From positions 122,289 through 186,288 of the forward strand of contig JAJZVA010000004.1 of the NCBI GenBank assembly GCA_021845905.1: a stretch of 64,000 bases of DNA. The letters are read 5' to 3'. Numbering within the stretch: the first letter of the stretch is position 1; the number at the start of each line of letters is the position of its first letter. This document shows, in pieces, positions 9,000 through 16,980 of the stretch. The notes below the pieces were generated by a model. It was not told where the DNA came from. It saw only the letters and a list, made by a program, of their open reading frames with translations, and searched no databases. The stretch is from Pseudomonadota bacterium. Lineage in GTDB: Bacteria > Pseudomonadota > Alphaproteobacteria > Micavibrionales > UBA2020. The position numbers and the translations under genes are program-made.

Positions 9000-9150
9000 A
9001 TCACGCACGGGCGCTTCTCGCGTCAACAAGAAAATTGGCTCCCTCGCCGACCATGCAATGCTCCTGACCGTCGCATTGCATCCCCCCAATTTTCATGTGT
9101 GACGCCGCGCCCTTGCGCGTGAAGGCAGGGACTCATCCCGAAGGGGATTG
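9000..9150 (+). ncRNA. Structured leader, copy 2 (before the 89-aa gene and ardA)
   Basis: The arms are at 9020-9038 and 9086-9105 (GCGTCA/TGACGC; ACAAGAAAATTGG/CCAATTTTCATGT). The loop carries the same ATGCAATG/CATTGCAT stem as copy 1. The C-A mismatch of copy 1 is a T-A pair here. The downstream segment is more diverged (TCATCCCGAAGGGGATTG). It lies about 70 bp before the start at 9177. Confidence 0.65.
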
Positions 9151-9176
9151 TTCAATTTTAAAAAAGGATAACGCCT

Positions 9177-9446
9177 ATGAAACGCGCGACAGAAATACAC
9201 CGTATGGACTGGAACGGCCATCTGCTGGAAATCACCTACAATCCCTGTTGGCTTCCCGCAAGCATCGTCGGACAGGATCTCGCTCACATCGAAGTCCGGA
9301 GCCTCTATCCCACGGACGCGCCTTTGCCGATAGCACCGCACGGCTACTACGCCCACACACTACCACGCTCCATTATCGATGCCGCCGGCAGCCCCATCAA
9401 TTACATCGACGTGATGCTGGAAGCTGAAACCCTGCAAGCCGCCTGA
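9177..9446 (+). CDS. Hypothetical protein (89 aa) ahead of ardA
   Basis: MKRATEIHRMDWNGHLLEI begins an 89-residue soluble protein with no signal peptide, no cysteine motif and no family I know. AAAAAAGGATAACGCCT precedes the ATG. It is followed after 14 bases by ardA, so the two form one unit under leader copy 2. Element 3 lacks it: there the leader runs directly into ardA. Confidence 0.7.
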   Translation: MKRATEIHRMDWNGHLLEITYNPCWLPASIVGQDLAHIEVRSLYPTDAPLPIAPHGYYAHTLPRSIIDAAGSPINYIDVMLEAETLQAA

Positions 9447-9460
9447 AAGGAGAAATCGCC

Positions 9461-9967
9461 ATGACCACGCTCTACGCACAACCGTATGACATTTCTGCGA
9501 CGGGATTTTACTTCGACAGCGCGGAAGACTACACGCAACAAGCCGCCGACAACAGCAACTCCTACGGCGGCCTCGTCGAAGAATATGAACTGCAATTCAT
9601 CGACGGCGAGGAGATTGACTGCGCCCTGTTCAAAGTCTTGAATGTCGATCAAGTGAATTTTCCCGCCTACTTTGACGCTTGCGCTACTTGGACAGAAGAC
9701 CAGAAACGCAAAGTCATCCTTGCCGTCGGTCAGGCTGGATATAAATTCGACCTTGGCGCAGACAACCCCGACAGTCTCGATGTGGATATTTACGAACTTG
9801 ACAGCCTGAAAGACCTTGCCGAGCAATTCGTGGACGAAGGCTTGTTCGGAGAAATCTCTGCCAGCATCGCATATTATATTGACTATGACCTGATCGCCCG
9901 CGACCTCGGCATGGATTACAGCGAGGCCATGATTGCGGGAACACAACTGGTGTACAGGTGCTTATAA
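9461..9967 (+). CDS. ardA: ArdA antirestriction protein
   Basis: A 168-residue acidic protein. ArdA proteins mimic B-form DNA and block type I restriction enzymes, protecting incoming single-strand-transferred DNA. Visible family marks are the long acidic surface (EYELQFIDGEEIDCALF, ADNPDSLDVDIYEL) and the C-terminal LKDLAEQFVDEGLFGEI, ASIAYYIDYDLIARDLGMDY. Element 3 has a close homologue at 57398. AAAGGAGAAATCGCC precedes the start. It is expressed behind the structured leader, fitting early expression in a recipient. Confidence 0.88.
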   Translation: MTTLYAQPYDISATGFYFDSAEDYTQQAADNSNSYGGLVEEYELQFIDGEEIDCALFKVLNVDQVNFPAYFDACATWTEDQKRKVILAVGQAGYKFDLGADNPDSLDVDIYELDSLKDLAEQFVDEGLFGEISASIAYYIDYDLIARDLGMDYSEAMIAGTQLVYRCL

Positions 9968-9975
9968 ATACCTTA

Positions 9976-10001
9976 TATCATTAATATATAATGATATTTT
10001 T
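9976..10001. terminator. AT-rich hairpin with T-run after ardA
   Basis: TATCATTA-ATATA-TAATGATA followed by a run of T. It probably ends the ardA transcript. It also lies upstream of parD, so an operator role cannot be excluded. Confidence 0.5.
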
Positions 10002-10068
10002 AAGAAACCTTCCATCTAGTGTGAATTTTTGCTACTATAGAAGTGTGAGGTAAAAAGAGGATGCGGCC

Positions 10069-10335
10069 ATGTCGAATGTTGAAAAAATCAGTATCGCCCT
10101 GCCTGCGGAAATGACAGCGCTTGTCAAGGAAGCCGTCGCGGCGGGCGAATATTCTTCCAGCAGTGAAGTTATCCGCGATGCCCTGCGTGCGTGGAAATTT
10201 GAACGGGCGGCGAAAGAGGCCGCTCTGGCCGAGTTGCGGGCGGAAATTCAAAAAGGCTTCGACAGCGGCGCGGGGAAGAACCTCGACGTGGAAGAATTTA
10301 TTCAACGCGCGAAGGCCCGCTGGAAAAATAAATGA
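10069..10335 (+). CDS. parD: ParD-type antitoxin
   Basis: An 88-residue ribbon-helix-helix protein. The start VEKISIALPAEMTALVKEAVAAGEYSSSSEVIRDALRAW is the ParD DNA-binding and dimerisation region, and the C-terminal LDVEEFIQRAKARWKNK is the toxin-binding tail. It would neutralise ParE and repress its own operon. The stop overlaps the toxin start (ATGA). AAAGAGGATGCGGCC precedes the ATG. Confidence 0.92.
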   Translation: MSNVEKISIALPAEMTALVKEAVAAGEYSSSSEVIRDALRAWKFERAAKEAALAELRAEIQKGFDSGAGKNLDVEEFIQRAKARWKNK

Positions 10336-10682
10336 GGACGTGCGTTCAGAGCACGGAATCCGAGAAGGATTTGAACGATATTTTCGACTACATCGCTTTG
10401 CAGGGCATTTCCGCCGCAGAAAAACTAATCCGCAATATTTACGAGAAGTTCGCATTACTTTGCGAGCAGCCGGAGATCGGCAGAAAACGGGATGAGCTTT
10501 TACCGGATCTGCGTTCGCTGAATGCGGAGAGTTACCTCATCTTTTATCGTGAGAGAAACAAAATAATCGAAATCGCCAGAGTGCTGCACGGTTCCAGAGA
10601 TTTCACGGCCATCTTTACGCCAAATCAAAAGCCTTCTCCCATGAGAACACATAGTAGCTTTCTCAAACGCGAAAAAGAATAA
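10332..10682 (+). CDS. parE: ParE/RelE-fold toxin
   Basis: A 116-residue protein of the RelE/ParE superfamily: TESEKDLNDIFDYIALQGISAAEKLIRNIYEKFALLCEQPEIGRKRDELLPDLRSLNAESYLIFYRERNKIIEIARVLHGSRDF in order. The ending RVLHGSRDF is the typical ParE C-terminal strand. ParE toxins inhibit DNA gyrase. The gene overlaps parD by 4 bases and probably stabilises element 1 by killing cells that lose it. The tail beyond residue 100 is longer than usual. Confidence 0.9.
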   Translation: MRTCVQSTESEKDLNDIFDYIALQGISAAEKLIRNIYEKFALLCEQPEIGRKRDELLPDLRSLNAESYLIFYRERNKIIEIARVLHGSRDFTAIFTPNQKPSPMRTHSSFLKREKE

Positions 10683-10685
10683 GAA

Positions 10686-11015
10686 TCATTGAGAGAGAAG
10701 TGCCGTCCTTACGTCTTCTTCGCTCCAATGGAGGCGCTGCGGTTCGCCGCGCAGGAGGGTTGCGCGTTTTTTGGTGAGGATTGAGCCAACTTTATGAGGC
10801 AGGAGTTCTTTGGCGACGGTGTTTTCGAGGAGTTCCGATTTTAGAACAGTGAGCTTGATAAAATCGCCTTCTATCTCGGTGATCTGACCGATAACCTTTT
10901 GCTTGCCGACAGAGCGCGGCTTGGTGCGTCGCCGCGAGCGGCGGAGAGGCCATATGGCCTCCGTCCATTCTATAACGTCGGACAGGACAAAATCTCCCGA
11001 TTTCTCCCATACCAT
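10686..11015 (-). CDS. Conserved mob-operon protein (109 aa), copy 1
   Basis: MVWEKSGDFVLSDVIEWTEA begins a protein with a basic patch (RRSRRRTKPRSVGKQKV), a likely OB-like beta segment (IGQITEIEGDFIKLTVLK) and the C-terminus RLHWSEEDVRTALLSQ. The 111-residue copy at 34006 is about three-quarters identical. Both are last in the mobC-relaxase operon. I recognise no named family. The basic patch and position suggest a role in DNA processing or regulation of transfer. Loose copies of its 3' end occur at 29825 and 45779. Confidence 0.8.
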   Translation of the reverse strand: MVWEKSGDFVLSDVIEWTEAIWPLRRSRRRTKPRSVGKQKVIGQITEIEGDFIKLTVLKSELLENTVAKELLPHKVGSILTKKRATLLRGEPQRLHWSEEDVRTALLSQ

Positions 11016-11018
11016 GCG

Positions 11019-12938
11019 CTATTTCCTCGCATTAAAACGTGCGGACGCCTTAAGCGGCACAGTCATTTTGATTTTCTGTGTCGGGTCGAAGGCGGATTTC
11101 CCGCCATCTGGCTGTAGCCCCGCACGGCGGAGAACTTCTTTAACCTCAAGAACACTTGCGCGGAGGTTGGCCGTCGCCGTTTGCGGGTCAACAGGTGGAC
11201 GGCGATAAGGCTTGGTGATGTTGGAAAGTAATTCTGTATTGCTTTTCTCACGCAATGTCGCCGTGAAAGCCTTTTCGTCGAGGCGTTTTTCCGGCGGCGG
11301 AGATATGACGCTGATCTGCCAGCGCGGAATGCCGTTGAGAGCATAGCTCATGTTCATGACAATATCGTAAAACTGTTTATTGGCAGAGGTTTTGCGGGAT
11401 TCCTCTTCTTGCTTCACCTGCAATTCTGCATATTGGCGGATATATCGGTTCAGCAAAAATTGATTTTCAACGAGTTCTTTTTCTTGCACCATCTCTCGAT
11501 GTTCCTTTTCTTCAACGGTTTTGAGATGCAAGGTTTCAAGGGTGCGCTCGATCATGCGTCGGATCGTGCCGCGCATCTCGTCGGAGATAAGGCCGCTCTC
11601 AAGCGCAGATTGCAACAGCGTGATGTTGCCGGAAAGCAGGGCAATCTTGCTCTGCACCTCGGCCATTTGCGCCTTGAGAGATATAGTTTCAGATTTGACA
11701 GGTTGCAACGGCGTGGTTGCCGTGGAAACATACTTTGCAACTTCACGCCGGATGCGGAGGGTTTCGCGGTTGTGTTCTTCTTTATAGGATTTGACGCTAT
11801 TTTGTAATTCTTGGCGTTCAAGAAGATGCGACCGGACAAGTGCGTGCAGTTCTTTCCGGTCGCGGTCAAGAGAAGTTTTGGTTTCGACCTCGTTTTGAGC
11901 GCGAACCTTTTTATACGCACCCGTGGCCTTGTGCCAGATACCCTTGAACCCACGCGGCAGACGCGCCACGCGCACGCGGGTTTCTTGTATCCAGCGTATT
12001 TGTTGCTTTTCTATAAGAGATTGGCGCTCTTTTCTCTGCACCGCGACCATTGCGCGAATTTCTTGGACGAGAGGCTGCCGGATGTCTTTGGCACGCTGTT
12101 TTGATTCTGTAATATATCTGTTCAGGTTCTCCGTCATGCGGGCATTGATAAATTCTTGCGCCTGCCCGATGTCGGGCAGAGTTTCGGGTTTTCCAAGGCG
12201 GGCTTTGAGTTCTCGTGTGCCGATATCTATCCACCGCGTGAGAGAGTAAATTCCACCCGCAATATCAAGCGCGATAAACCCGCGCCTGTCGCCACGGGCG
12301 AGAAGGAATCCGCGCTCTTCCAGTGCGCGGATAAAAGTTTCTTTGCTGTCCGACTGTTCCCACGCCGATTTAAACAGCATTTTCAAAGTTTGTGAGTCTT
12401 GCGATAGGCGCACAGCCTGACGGTGTTCTTCCCGTGTCAGATGCCACGGGCTACGGTCGGCGGCACGTTTCATGCCCTCCGGCATCTTCCAGCCATACTT
12501 GAGGAACAGCAGGCGCGACACTTCCATAAGCTTTAGCTTGAAGTGACTCATGCGAATAGAGATCATATGGTGCGTATGTGCCGAGTACATAAGTCGCGAC
12601 CAGACGACGTGACAATGCCGCCGTCCGTTTTTCTCGTGGAACACGATAATGCGCGGTTGATCGACGAGGCTAAGTTTGCGCTCGATCTCTTCAATGGCCG
12701 CTTCAAAATCCCCAATCGGCACATCCGCATAATCAGGAGGATTCAGCGACAGAGAGAACATAAACTTACTGCATCTTGTGCCGCGACTGATCGCTTCAAT
12801 CTCGCGCAAGGCTCCGGCGAGATCATCGGCTACAAACCCGCGTATCTCATGGACGGTGATATGGTCATTCTCGGCGACGTTGAGCAGATGCTTGGCCAGT
12901 TCTTTCGTTCCGGTGCGCTGACTGGCTTTGAGAATCAT
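11019..12938 (-). CDS. Relaxase of element 1
   Basis: A 639-residue relaxase/mobilization nuclease of a type common in Alphaproteobacteria. It should nick oriT and pilot the strand into the recipient. The N-terminal domain carries VFHEKNGRRHCHVVWSR (about 100-116), the His-rich metal-binding motif of the HUH fold. A long charged coiled-coil C-terminus follows. The first 70 residues contain no tyrosine, so the usual motif-I nucleophile is not evident; the same holds for the element 2 copy. The ATG overlaps the mobC stop. The protein ends in a basic segment (KASARFNARK). Confidence 0.85.
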   Translation of the reverse strand: MILKASQRTGTKELAKHLLNVAENDHITVHEIRGFVADDLAGALREIEAISRGTRCSKFMFSLSLNPPDYADVPIGDFEAAIEEIERKLSLVDQPRIIVFHEKNGRRHCHVVWSRLMYSAHTHHMISIRMSHFKLKLMEVSRLLFLKYGWKMPEGMKRAADRSPWHLTREEHRQAVRLSQDSQTLKMLFKSAWEQSDSKETFIRALEERGFLLARGDRRGFIALDIAGGIYSLTRWIDIGTRELKARLGKPETLPDIGQAQEFINARMTENLNRYITESKQRAKDIRQPLVQEIRAMVAVQRKERQSLIEKQQIRWIQETRVRVARLPRGFKGIWHKATGAYKKVRAQNEVETKTSLDRDRKELHALVRSHLLERQELQNSVKSYKEEHNRETLRIRREVAKYVSTATTPLQPVKSETISLKAQMAEVQSKIALLSGNITLLQSALESGLISDEMRGTIRRMIERTLETLHLKTVEEKEHREMVQEKELVENQFLLNRYIRQYAELQVKQEEESRKTSANKQFYDIVMNMSYALNGIPRWQISVISPPPEKRLDEKAFTATLREKSNTELLSNITKPYRRPPVDPQTATANLRASVLEVKEVLRRAGLQPDGGKSAFDPTQKIKMTVPLKASARFNARK

Positions 12939-13315
12939 GGCCGCGCCTCCATCCCGAGAGCTTTCGTAAGATTATTACTCAATGCTTTGATCTCGGTGCA
13001 GGCTTCCAGAATAGCTTTTTCCGTTTCAGGAGAGACGGGCAAAGACCCACTATTCACCGCCCGTGCCAACTGGTTCAAATTTGATGATACCCGCGACCGC
13101 CCCAGTTCGGACAGGACGGTACTGAGGATTTCATCCCCCTCGGCCGGACGGCGGCGCGGTCGGCGCGGGGCGACATTTTCGCCCAATAACTGACGGCGTA
13201 TGTAATCCCCGATGGTCTGCGACCCTGCCGCCGCATCCAGCTTTGCCCGCTCTTCGAGCGTCAGCCGAAGCGAAAACGGAGGCGCGTATCTGAACTTTTT
13301 TATTTCTTCCGTCAT
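12935..13315 (-). CDS. mobC: MobC-like relaxosome accessory protein
   Basis: A 126-residue protein: FSLRLTLEERAKLDAAAGSQTIGDYIRRQL is a ribbon-helix-helix-like start, and the later LGRSRVSSNLNQLARAVNSG, PVSPETEKAILEAC is the MobC signature. MobC proteins bind near nic and help the relaxase open oriT. The second ATG (13315) is chosen because GGGAG lies 7 bases upstream and it aligns with the element 2 start. It is translationally coupled to the relaxase gene (ATGA). Confidence 0.85.
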   Translation of the reverse strand: MTEEIKKFRYAPPFSLRLTLEERAKLDAAAGSQTIGDYIRRQLLGENVAPRRPRRRPAEGDEILSTVLSELGRSRVSSNLNQLARAVNSGSLPVSPETEKAILEACTEIKALSNNLTKALGMEARP

Positions 13316-13321
13316 GCACAT

Positions 13322-13990
13322 ACTCCCAGCACGCAGATAAAATTAAAAAAGTTAACGGCAATAAAATTTCCCCGTTTAAAAACGTGTCGTATCGCCTTAA
13401 AAATCGAGTCTTTTTCCTTTTCCTTTGCTATATCTTCAGGCTACCAAGCGTTCGTTAATCAAATCTTAATGAAGTGTCCCTGTTGCGGCGCAGCAACAGC
13501 CCTCAAAGCAGCGCCGTATCCGTTGACGTGGACAGCACCGAGAGGTATATGAAGAAGCGGTTAAGCATGTGACTTATAAGCCGGATTCGTGGCCTGCTTA
13601 TTGGCGTTTTTCGGCTTCGCTCCGCCCATAAAAAGCGGGTAATAAAGTTACAAAGAATATTTTTTACCCTGCGCCGGAGGCGCGGAAAATAGGCAAGCTG
13701 TGCCTTGTAGTTCAAAATCCGCCTCTCCCGAGTCGTTTTTGCACCCCAAGGCCACGCTTGGCCACGTCCCCCGAAGCTCGTTCGAGCGTAGGGGGAAAGG
13801 GAGGGAAAAAACCCTCCCGTTGCATCCCTCCCGTGTAGGGGCGTCCTGCCCCCTCGGAACCCCAGACCAACCCTGCGCGGTTTGGATGCTCACCAAAGGG
13901 CGTATTCCTGCCCTCTGGACACCTGAACCATCGCGCCAAAAATTAACGTTCATTAACCTTTAGCATTTGGCAAAATGTAAGTCACAGGCC
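13322..13990. other. Probable oriT region of element 1 (conserved, non-coding)
   Basis: About 670 bp upstream of mobC with no coding frame I believe. It shares blocks with 37250-38130 and 59645-60600: ATAAAGTT-CAAAGAATATTTTT (13642-13663), GGCAAGCTGTG, GCCTCTCCCGAGTCGTTTTT, and a hairpin GGGAGGG/CCCTCCC (13799-13818) followed by GTTGCATCCCTCCC. The hairpin stem changes between copies but stays paired. Two short hairpins of the GGGGC-GTCCT-GCCCC type follow (13838-13926). Position beside mobC and conservation across three elements suggest oriT; the nic site cannot be placed by eye. Confidence 0.6.
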
Positions 13991-14019
13991 AGATTATTGT
14001 TACCGAGAAGGATTTAGTA

Positions 14020-14178
14020 TTGATCAAAATTTTAAAAACGGAAGCCGTAAGAAAAAATGTTGGCATCAATTTGGACGCTCTCAAACACAAATCCGCTACG
14101 ATTATCCGCAAGAAGCGCAAAACGCTCATTAATGAAGTCCTGCAACATTATCGGAGTCAGGCAATCCAGAGTAAATAA
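14020..14178 (+). CDS. Possible small protein with TTG start (52 aa)
   Basis: A frame from TTG at 14020 (AGAAGGA 7 bases upstream) encodes IKILKTEAVRKNVGINLDAL, then KHKSATIIRKKRKTLINEVL and ends QAIQSK. The composition is very basic and helical, like a small DNA- or RNA-binding protein. The stop lies 22 bases inside the convergent ccdA-like gene. It could also be a remnant. I recognise no family. Confidence 0.35.
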   Translation: MIKILKTEAVRKNVGINLDALKHKSATIIRKKRKTLINEVLQHYRSQAIQSK

Positions 14179-14819
14179 AATCCCAGCAGTATAAGGGACG
14201 CGCCAGCCGCGCCGACTATCCAATGTTTCAAGCCAGCAAGTTCCATTTTCTGTGCGATATGCCCTGTAAATACTCCGACCAGCAACATCGGAGTGCCGAC
14301 CCCGACTCCGTAGAGAAACAGCAGTGCTGCTCCATAAATCAGCCCTCCATTATAAACGGCATACGACAAAACAGCCGCCAACAGCGGGGTTCCACAGGGG
14401 CCGATAACGAGGGATAGGGTAAAGCCAGTTCCAAACGCGCCACCGCCTTGTGCGGTGAATTTCGCAAGTCTATCCAGCGGTAGCGATATCCACCCCAAAA
14501 GGTTTAGCCCCATAATGATAGGTATGGCTGCAATCAGATAGCGCCAAACGATACCTGGGCCTGTTATCCGGCCCAATATCCCCGCTGCCAGTCCCAACAG
14601 AGACAAAGCCATCGCCATTCCAAAAAGAAAGGCCACGGCATGTAAAAAACTTCGCCTCGGGCTGCAAGCCGTCCCTGTGCAGCAGGTGGCGGCAGCAGCG
14701 GGATAAAGCGCAAGGCAGCAGGGATTAAAACCAGCGATAAGCCCGCCAATGAGCGACAGAGGGAGCGCCAGCAGATTTCCACCCTTCAAGGCGTCATGTA
14801 GCTGGGCTACAATGTCCAT
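14157..14819 (-). CDS. CcdA/DsbD-type transmembrane thiol transporter
   Basis: A 220-residue membrane protein with six likely helices. It has the paired cysteine motifs of the CcdA family: GFNPCCLALYP near residue 33 and LVIGPCGTPLLAA near residue 138. CcdA/DsbD proteins pass electrons from cytoplasmic thioredoxin to periplasmic thiol proteins. An unusual Cys-rich insert (TCCTGTAC) follows the first motif. It directly follows the thioredoxin-like gene (TAA then ATG) and ends the four-gene operon led by the CadC-type regulator. Confidence 0.85.
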   Translation of the reverse strand: MDIVAQLHDALKGGNLLALPLSLIGGLIAGFNPCCLALYPAAAATCCTGTACSPRRSFLHAVAFLFGMAMALSLLGLAAGILGRITGPGIVWRYLIAAIPIIMGLNLLGWISLPLDRLAKFTAQGGGAFGTGFTLSLVIGPCGTPLLAAVLSYAVYNGGLIYGAALLFLYGVGVGTPMLLVGVFTGHIAQKMELAGLKHWIVGAAGASLILLGFYLLWIA

Positions 14820-15209
14820 TTAGCCCCCTTTCAATTCTACAAGCTTCTTTTCCAGCGCTTTAAGAGTTTTCTCGTCTTCGCCTTCAAACCGCGCTTTCTC
14901 CTGCCCGTCGCCCCCGACAATGACAACCGTCGGGATAGTCAGGACGTGATATTTTCTCAGAAGCGGAGAATCGCTTTGCGGCGTTAGTTCTTCGGTTTTG
15001 ACGCCACGTGCCTGCACATCTCTTACAGCCTGAATAATATCCGCGCAGGAGTCATGGGCATCGTCCGCCTCATGTAAATCGGCCACCAAAAGAACCCACG
15101 GCTTGTTGGACTCGGGCGGCGTAGCGGCTACGATCAGAGTCTGCTTGTAAAGGACAATCCCGAAGGAAATGGCTATAACACAAATCAACCCAACTAACTT
15201 TTCCCGCAT
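14820..15209 (-). CDS. Thioredoxin-like membrane-anchored protein lacking CxxC
   Basis: A 129-residue protein with an N-terminal membrane anchor (LVGLICVIAISFGIVLY) and a periplasmic thioredoxin fold: KPWVLLVADLHEADD, then the cis-Pro loop VLTIPTVVIVGGDGQE and a final amphipathic helix. The active-site region reads AHDSCAD, one Cys instead of CxxC. It is therefore more likely a thiol-binding or metal-handling partner than a standard oxidoreductase. The ATG at 15209 has AGGAGGGG upstream and overlaps the end of the MtrA-like gene by 16 bases. Confidence 0.7.
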   Translation of the reverse strand: MREKLVGLICVIAISFGIVLYKQTLIVAATPPESNKPWVLLVADLHEADDAHDSCADIIQAVRDVQARGVKTEELTPQSDSPLLRKYHVLTIPTVVIVGGDGQEKARFEGEDEKTLKALEKKLVELKGG

Positions 15210-16381
15210 TTCCCCTCCTTGCTGTTTGTAGATTGACAGGACGTTCCACATGACTTTTCCTGCTGTTTCCCGATTTCACCGGCGGCCTTGTCCTGCACAT
15301 AAGCCGCGCCGGTCAAAAGACTGTTTTCGGCTCGCGCCAGTTCTGCGCCGATATAGGCGGCGTGATCGAGGACAGTCAAAAAACCGCGTCCTATTGCCGT
15401 GCTATAGAGGGCGGCTGTCGTCACCCCCTCGATGATGCAATCCAGTACACCCTGATTGGTATAATGTTCCATCACAATCAGGTTTCGCCGTGCGTCTGGA
15501 TAAACGACAAGGTATCCAGCCTTATCCAGTTTAAGCTGCTTTTGCTCCGATGCCTGAACCGTTTCCACGACCTTAGTTGCGACACTATGTTCAACAGGGC
15601 CGGGGTCGCGCTTAAGTAATTCACCGATTTCCTTGACAATAACGCCTTCGTCTATTTCGCCGATACAAGGAACAAGTTCAATCTGCTTCAGGAAAGCGTC
15701 AATTTCATCCCGCGTCACGTTCTTGAGAAAGGGCCGCTTTCCTTTAGCGCCGATAATGCGCTGCCGTTCGTCAACCCCGTCCTGAAACAGGCTTTGCAGC
15801 GTCTGTCCGGGCAAATGCCCGATAGCCTGCTGCGTGTCTTCGCCGCACAGAATGAGGAACCGCAAATGGGGATTGGCGATCACATTTTTGATGATACGCT
15901 CAATCCCGAGGTTTTCTGTGTGCAGCGTCCCAGCGATAGATAGACCTTCTGGCGAAAGCTCGTTGAGTCTCGCCGCAAGGCCACCGCTGTTCAGCGTACA
16001 GACCGCTACCGGGGCGCGGGAACGCACTACATGATGATCTCCCGGCAACGGAGGCCAGCCTTTGCGTACTTCCGGCTCCTCGGTGGGGCATAAGTCAAGC
16101 CCTTCGCCCGCCGCCGGGAACGCCTCGGCAAAAGCATTCGCGGCGATAGCGGGCCAGCATATGGCGCAGCCAAGACAATCGTATTTCTTGGGCTGGAATA
16201 CCGCCTTGGCTTTGGAAAGTTGGTCGGCCAATGAGCCTTTTCCCGCGTCGGTCGTGGAAAGCGCTTCAACTGTCTGCTGCAAACACCCGCATTTGTGGCA
16301 TTTCGCAGCGGCAACAGCTTCCGCCAGTTGTTGCGTGACGACCTCCAGCGCCTTATCTTCCGCTTCCTTGCCGGACGCCAT
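15194..16381 (-). CDS. MtrA-like (corrinoid methyltransferase subunit A) protein with DUF4346-like tail
   Basis: A 395-residue protein. Residues 28-33 (CHKCGC) and 69-75 (CLGCAIC) are Cys clusters that could bind metal or an Fe-S centre. Residues about 108-255 follow tetrahydromethanopterin S-methyltransferase subunit A: PVAVCTLNS, GTLHTENLGIERIIKNVIAN, FLILCGEDT, GHLPGQ, RIIGAKG. In MtrA a His binds the cobamide; His189 in GHLPGQ is a candidate. About 280-360 resembles DUF4346, and the tail is Cys-rich (CGTSCQSTNSKEGKCG). It starts 1 base inside the CadC-type stop. Its reaction here is unknown. Confidence 0.75.
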   Translation of the reverse strand: MASGKEAEDKALEVVTQQLAEAVAAAKCHKCGCLQQTVEALSTTDAGKGSLADQLSKAKAVFQPKKYDCLGCAICWPAIAANAFAEAFPAAGEGLDLCPTEEPEVRKGWPPLPGDHHVVRSRAPVAVCTLNSGGLAARLNELSPEGLSIAGTLHTENLGIERIIKNVIANPHLRFLILCGEDTQQAIGHLPGQTLQSLFQDGVDERQRIIGAKGKRPFLKNVTRDEIDAFLKQIELVPCIGEIDEGVIVKEIGELLKRDPGPVEHSVATKVVETVQASEQKQLKLDKAGYLVVYPDARRNLIVMEHYTNQGVLDCIIEGVTTAALYSTAIGRGFLTVLDHAAYIGAELARAENSLLTGAAYVQDKAAGEIGKQQEKSCGTSCQSTNSKEGKCGKS

Positions 16382-16770
16382 TATCGACCCCCAACAGAGT
16401 TGATGGCTACCCTGACAAGCTGGGTAGCAAGTTCGCTTTTAAGAGAATAATAGGCCATCTTGCCGTCGTTGCGGTACTTCAGTAACTTCAGGTTACGCAA
16501 CTTGCGTAGATGATGGGAAGCCGTGGAAATCGTTGTGCCAACGACATGCGCCACGTCACACACGCAAAGCTCCTGCCCCTCCCGGAGGGCATAAAGAATT
16601 TTAAGGCGGGCTTTGTCGGCCAGCGCCGCAAAGATCACCCGCATATCTTCTAATGCCTCATCTTGAGGCATTTCCGATTGCAACTTCTTGACCAGCCCTT
16701 GCTTGAAACAGGGAATCGCACAACTTTTGGTGCTTGCGGGTTTCTTCCTGACTATTACATTCGCACGCAT
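16381..16770 (-). CDS. CadC-type ArsR/SmtB metal-sensing repressor
   Basis: A 129-residue winged-helix repressor. The core ELCVCDVAHVVGTTISTASHHLRKLRNLKLLKYRNDGKMAYYSL matches CadC in order. The N-terminal pair in SCAIPCFKQGLVKKLQ (Cys17, Cys21) matches the CadC N-terminal Cys pair, and with the CVC pair completes the four-Cys site that senses Cd(II), Pb(II) or similar soft metals. It leads the MtrA-like/thioredoxin-like/CcdA operon (TAATG overlap). The start codon lies inside a palindrome (16754-16775), suggesting autorepression. The assigned ATG has no good ribosome binding site. Confidence 0.85.
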   Translation of the reverse strand: MRANVIVRKKPASTKSCAIPCFKQGLVKKLQSEMPQDEALEDMRVIFAALADKARLKILYALREGQELCVCDVAHVVGTTISTASHHLRKLRNLKLLKYRNDGKMAYYSLKSELATQLVRVAINSVGGR

Positions 16771-16775
16771 GTAAT
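16754..16775. promoter_or_regulatory. Candidate operator over the CadC-type gene start
   Basis: A perfect inverted repeat ATTACAT-8-ATGTAAT covers the start codon (16768-16770) of the repressor gene. Binding there would block its own operon. Confidence 0.5.
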
Positions 16776-16951
16776 AATGATAACATGATCCCCCGTGCCC
16801 TGCCAGAGCTTGTTGGACAGATGAGGTACACCGAGATTATCAAAAATGATAAGTACCGCCCCATAGCCTTCAGCCAACGTCTGATCTGAACGGGGCGATT
16901 TTGATGTTAAGTAATTGTAAATGATAGTGAAACAAAACACAATCTTGCCCT

Positions 16952-16975
16952 ATATTCTGAATCAAGTTAGAATAT
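16952..16975. promoter_or_regulatory. Candidate operator before the metal-efflux operon
   Basis: An inverted repeat ATATTCT-10-AGAATAT ends 5 bases before the ATG at 16981. The shape is like SmtB/ArsR-family operators. A third palindrome, TTATC-6-GATAA, lies at 16837-16852 between the divergent genes. Confidence 0.5.
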
Positions 16976-16980
16976 TCTAG

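Noticed and set aside
13322..13990. Insertion sequence as explanation of the three repeated non-coding regions
   Set aside because: No transposase frame, no matching terminal repeats with target duplications, and always in the same place upstream of the mob genes.
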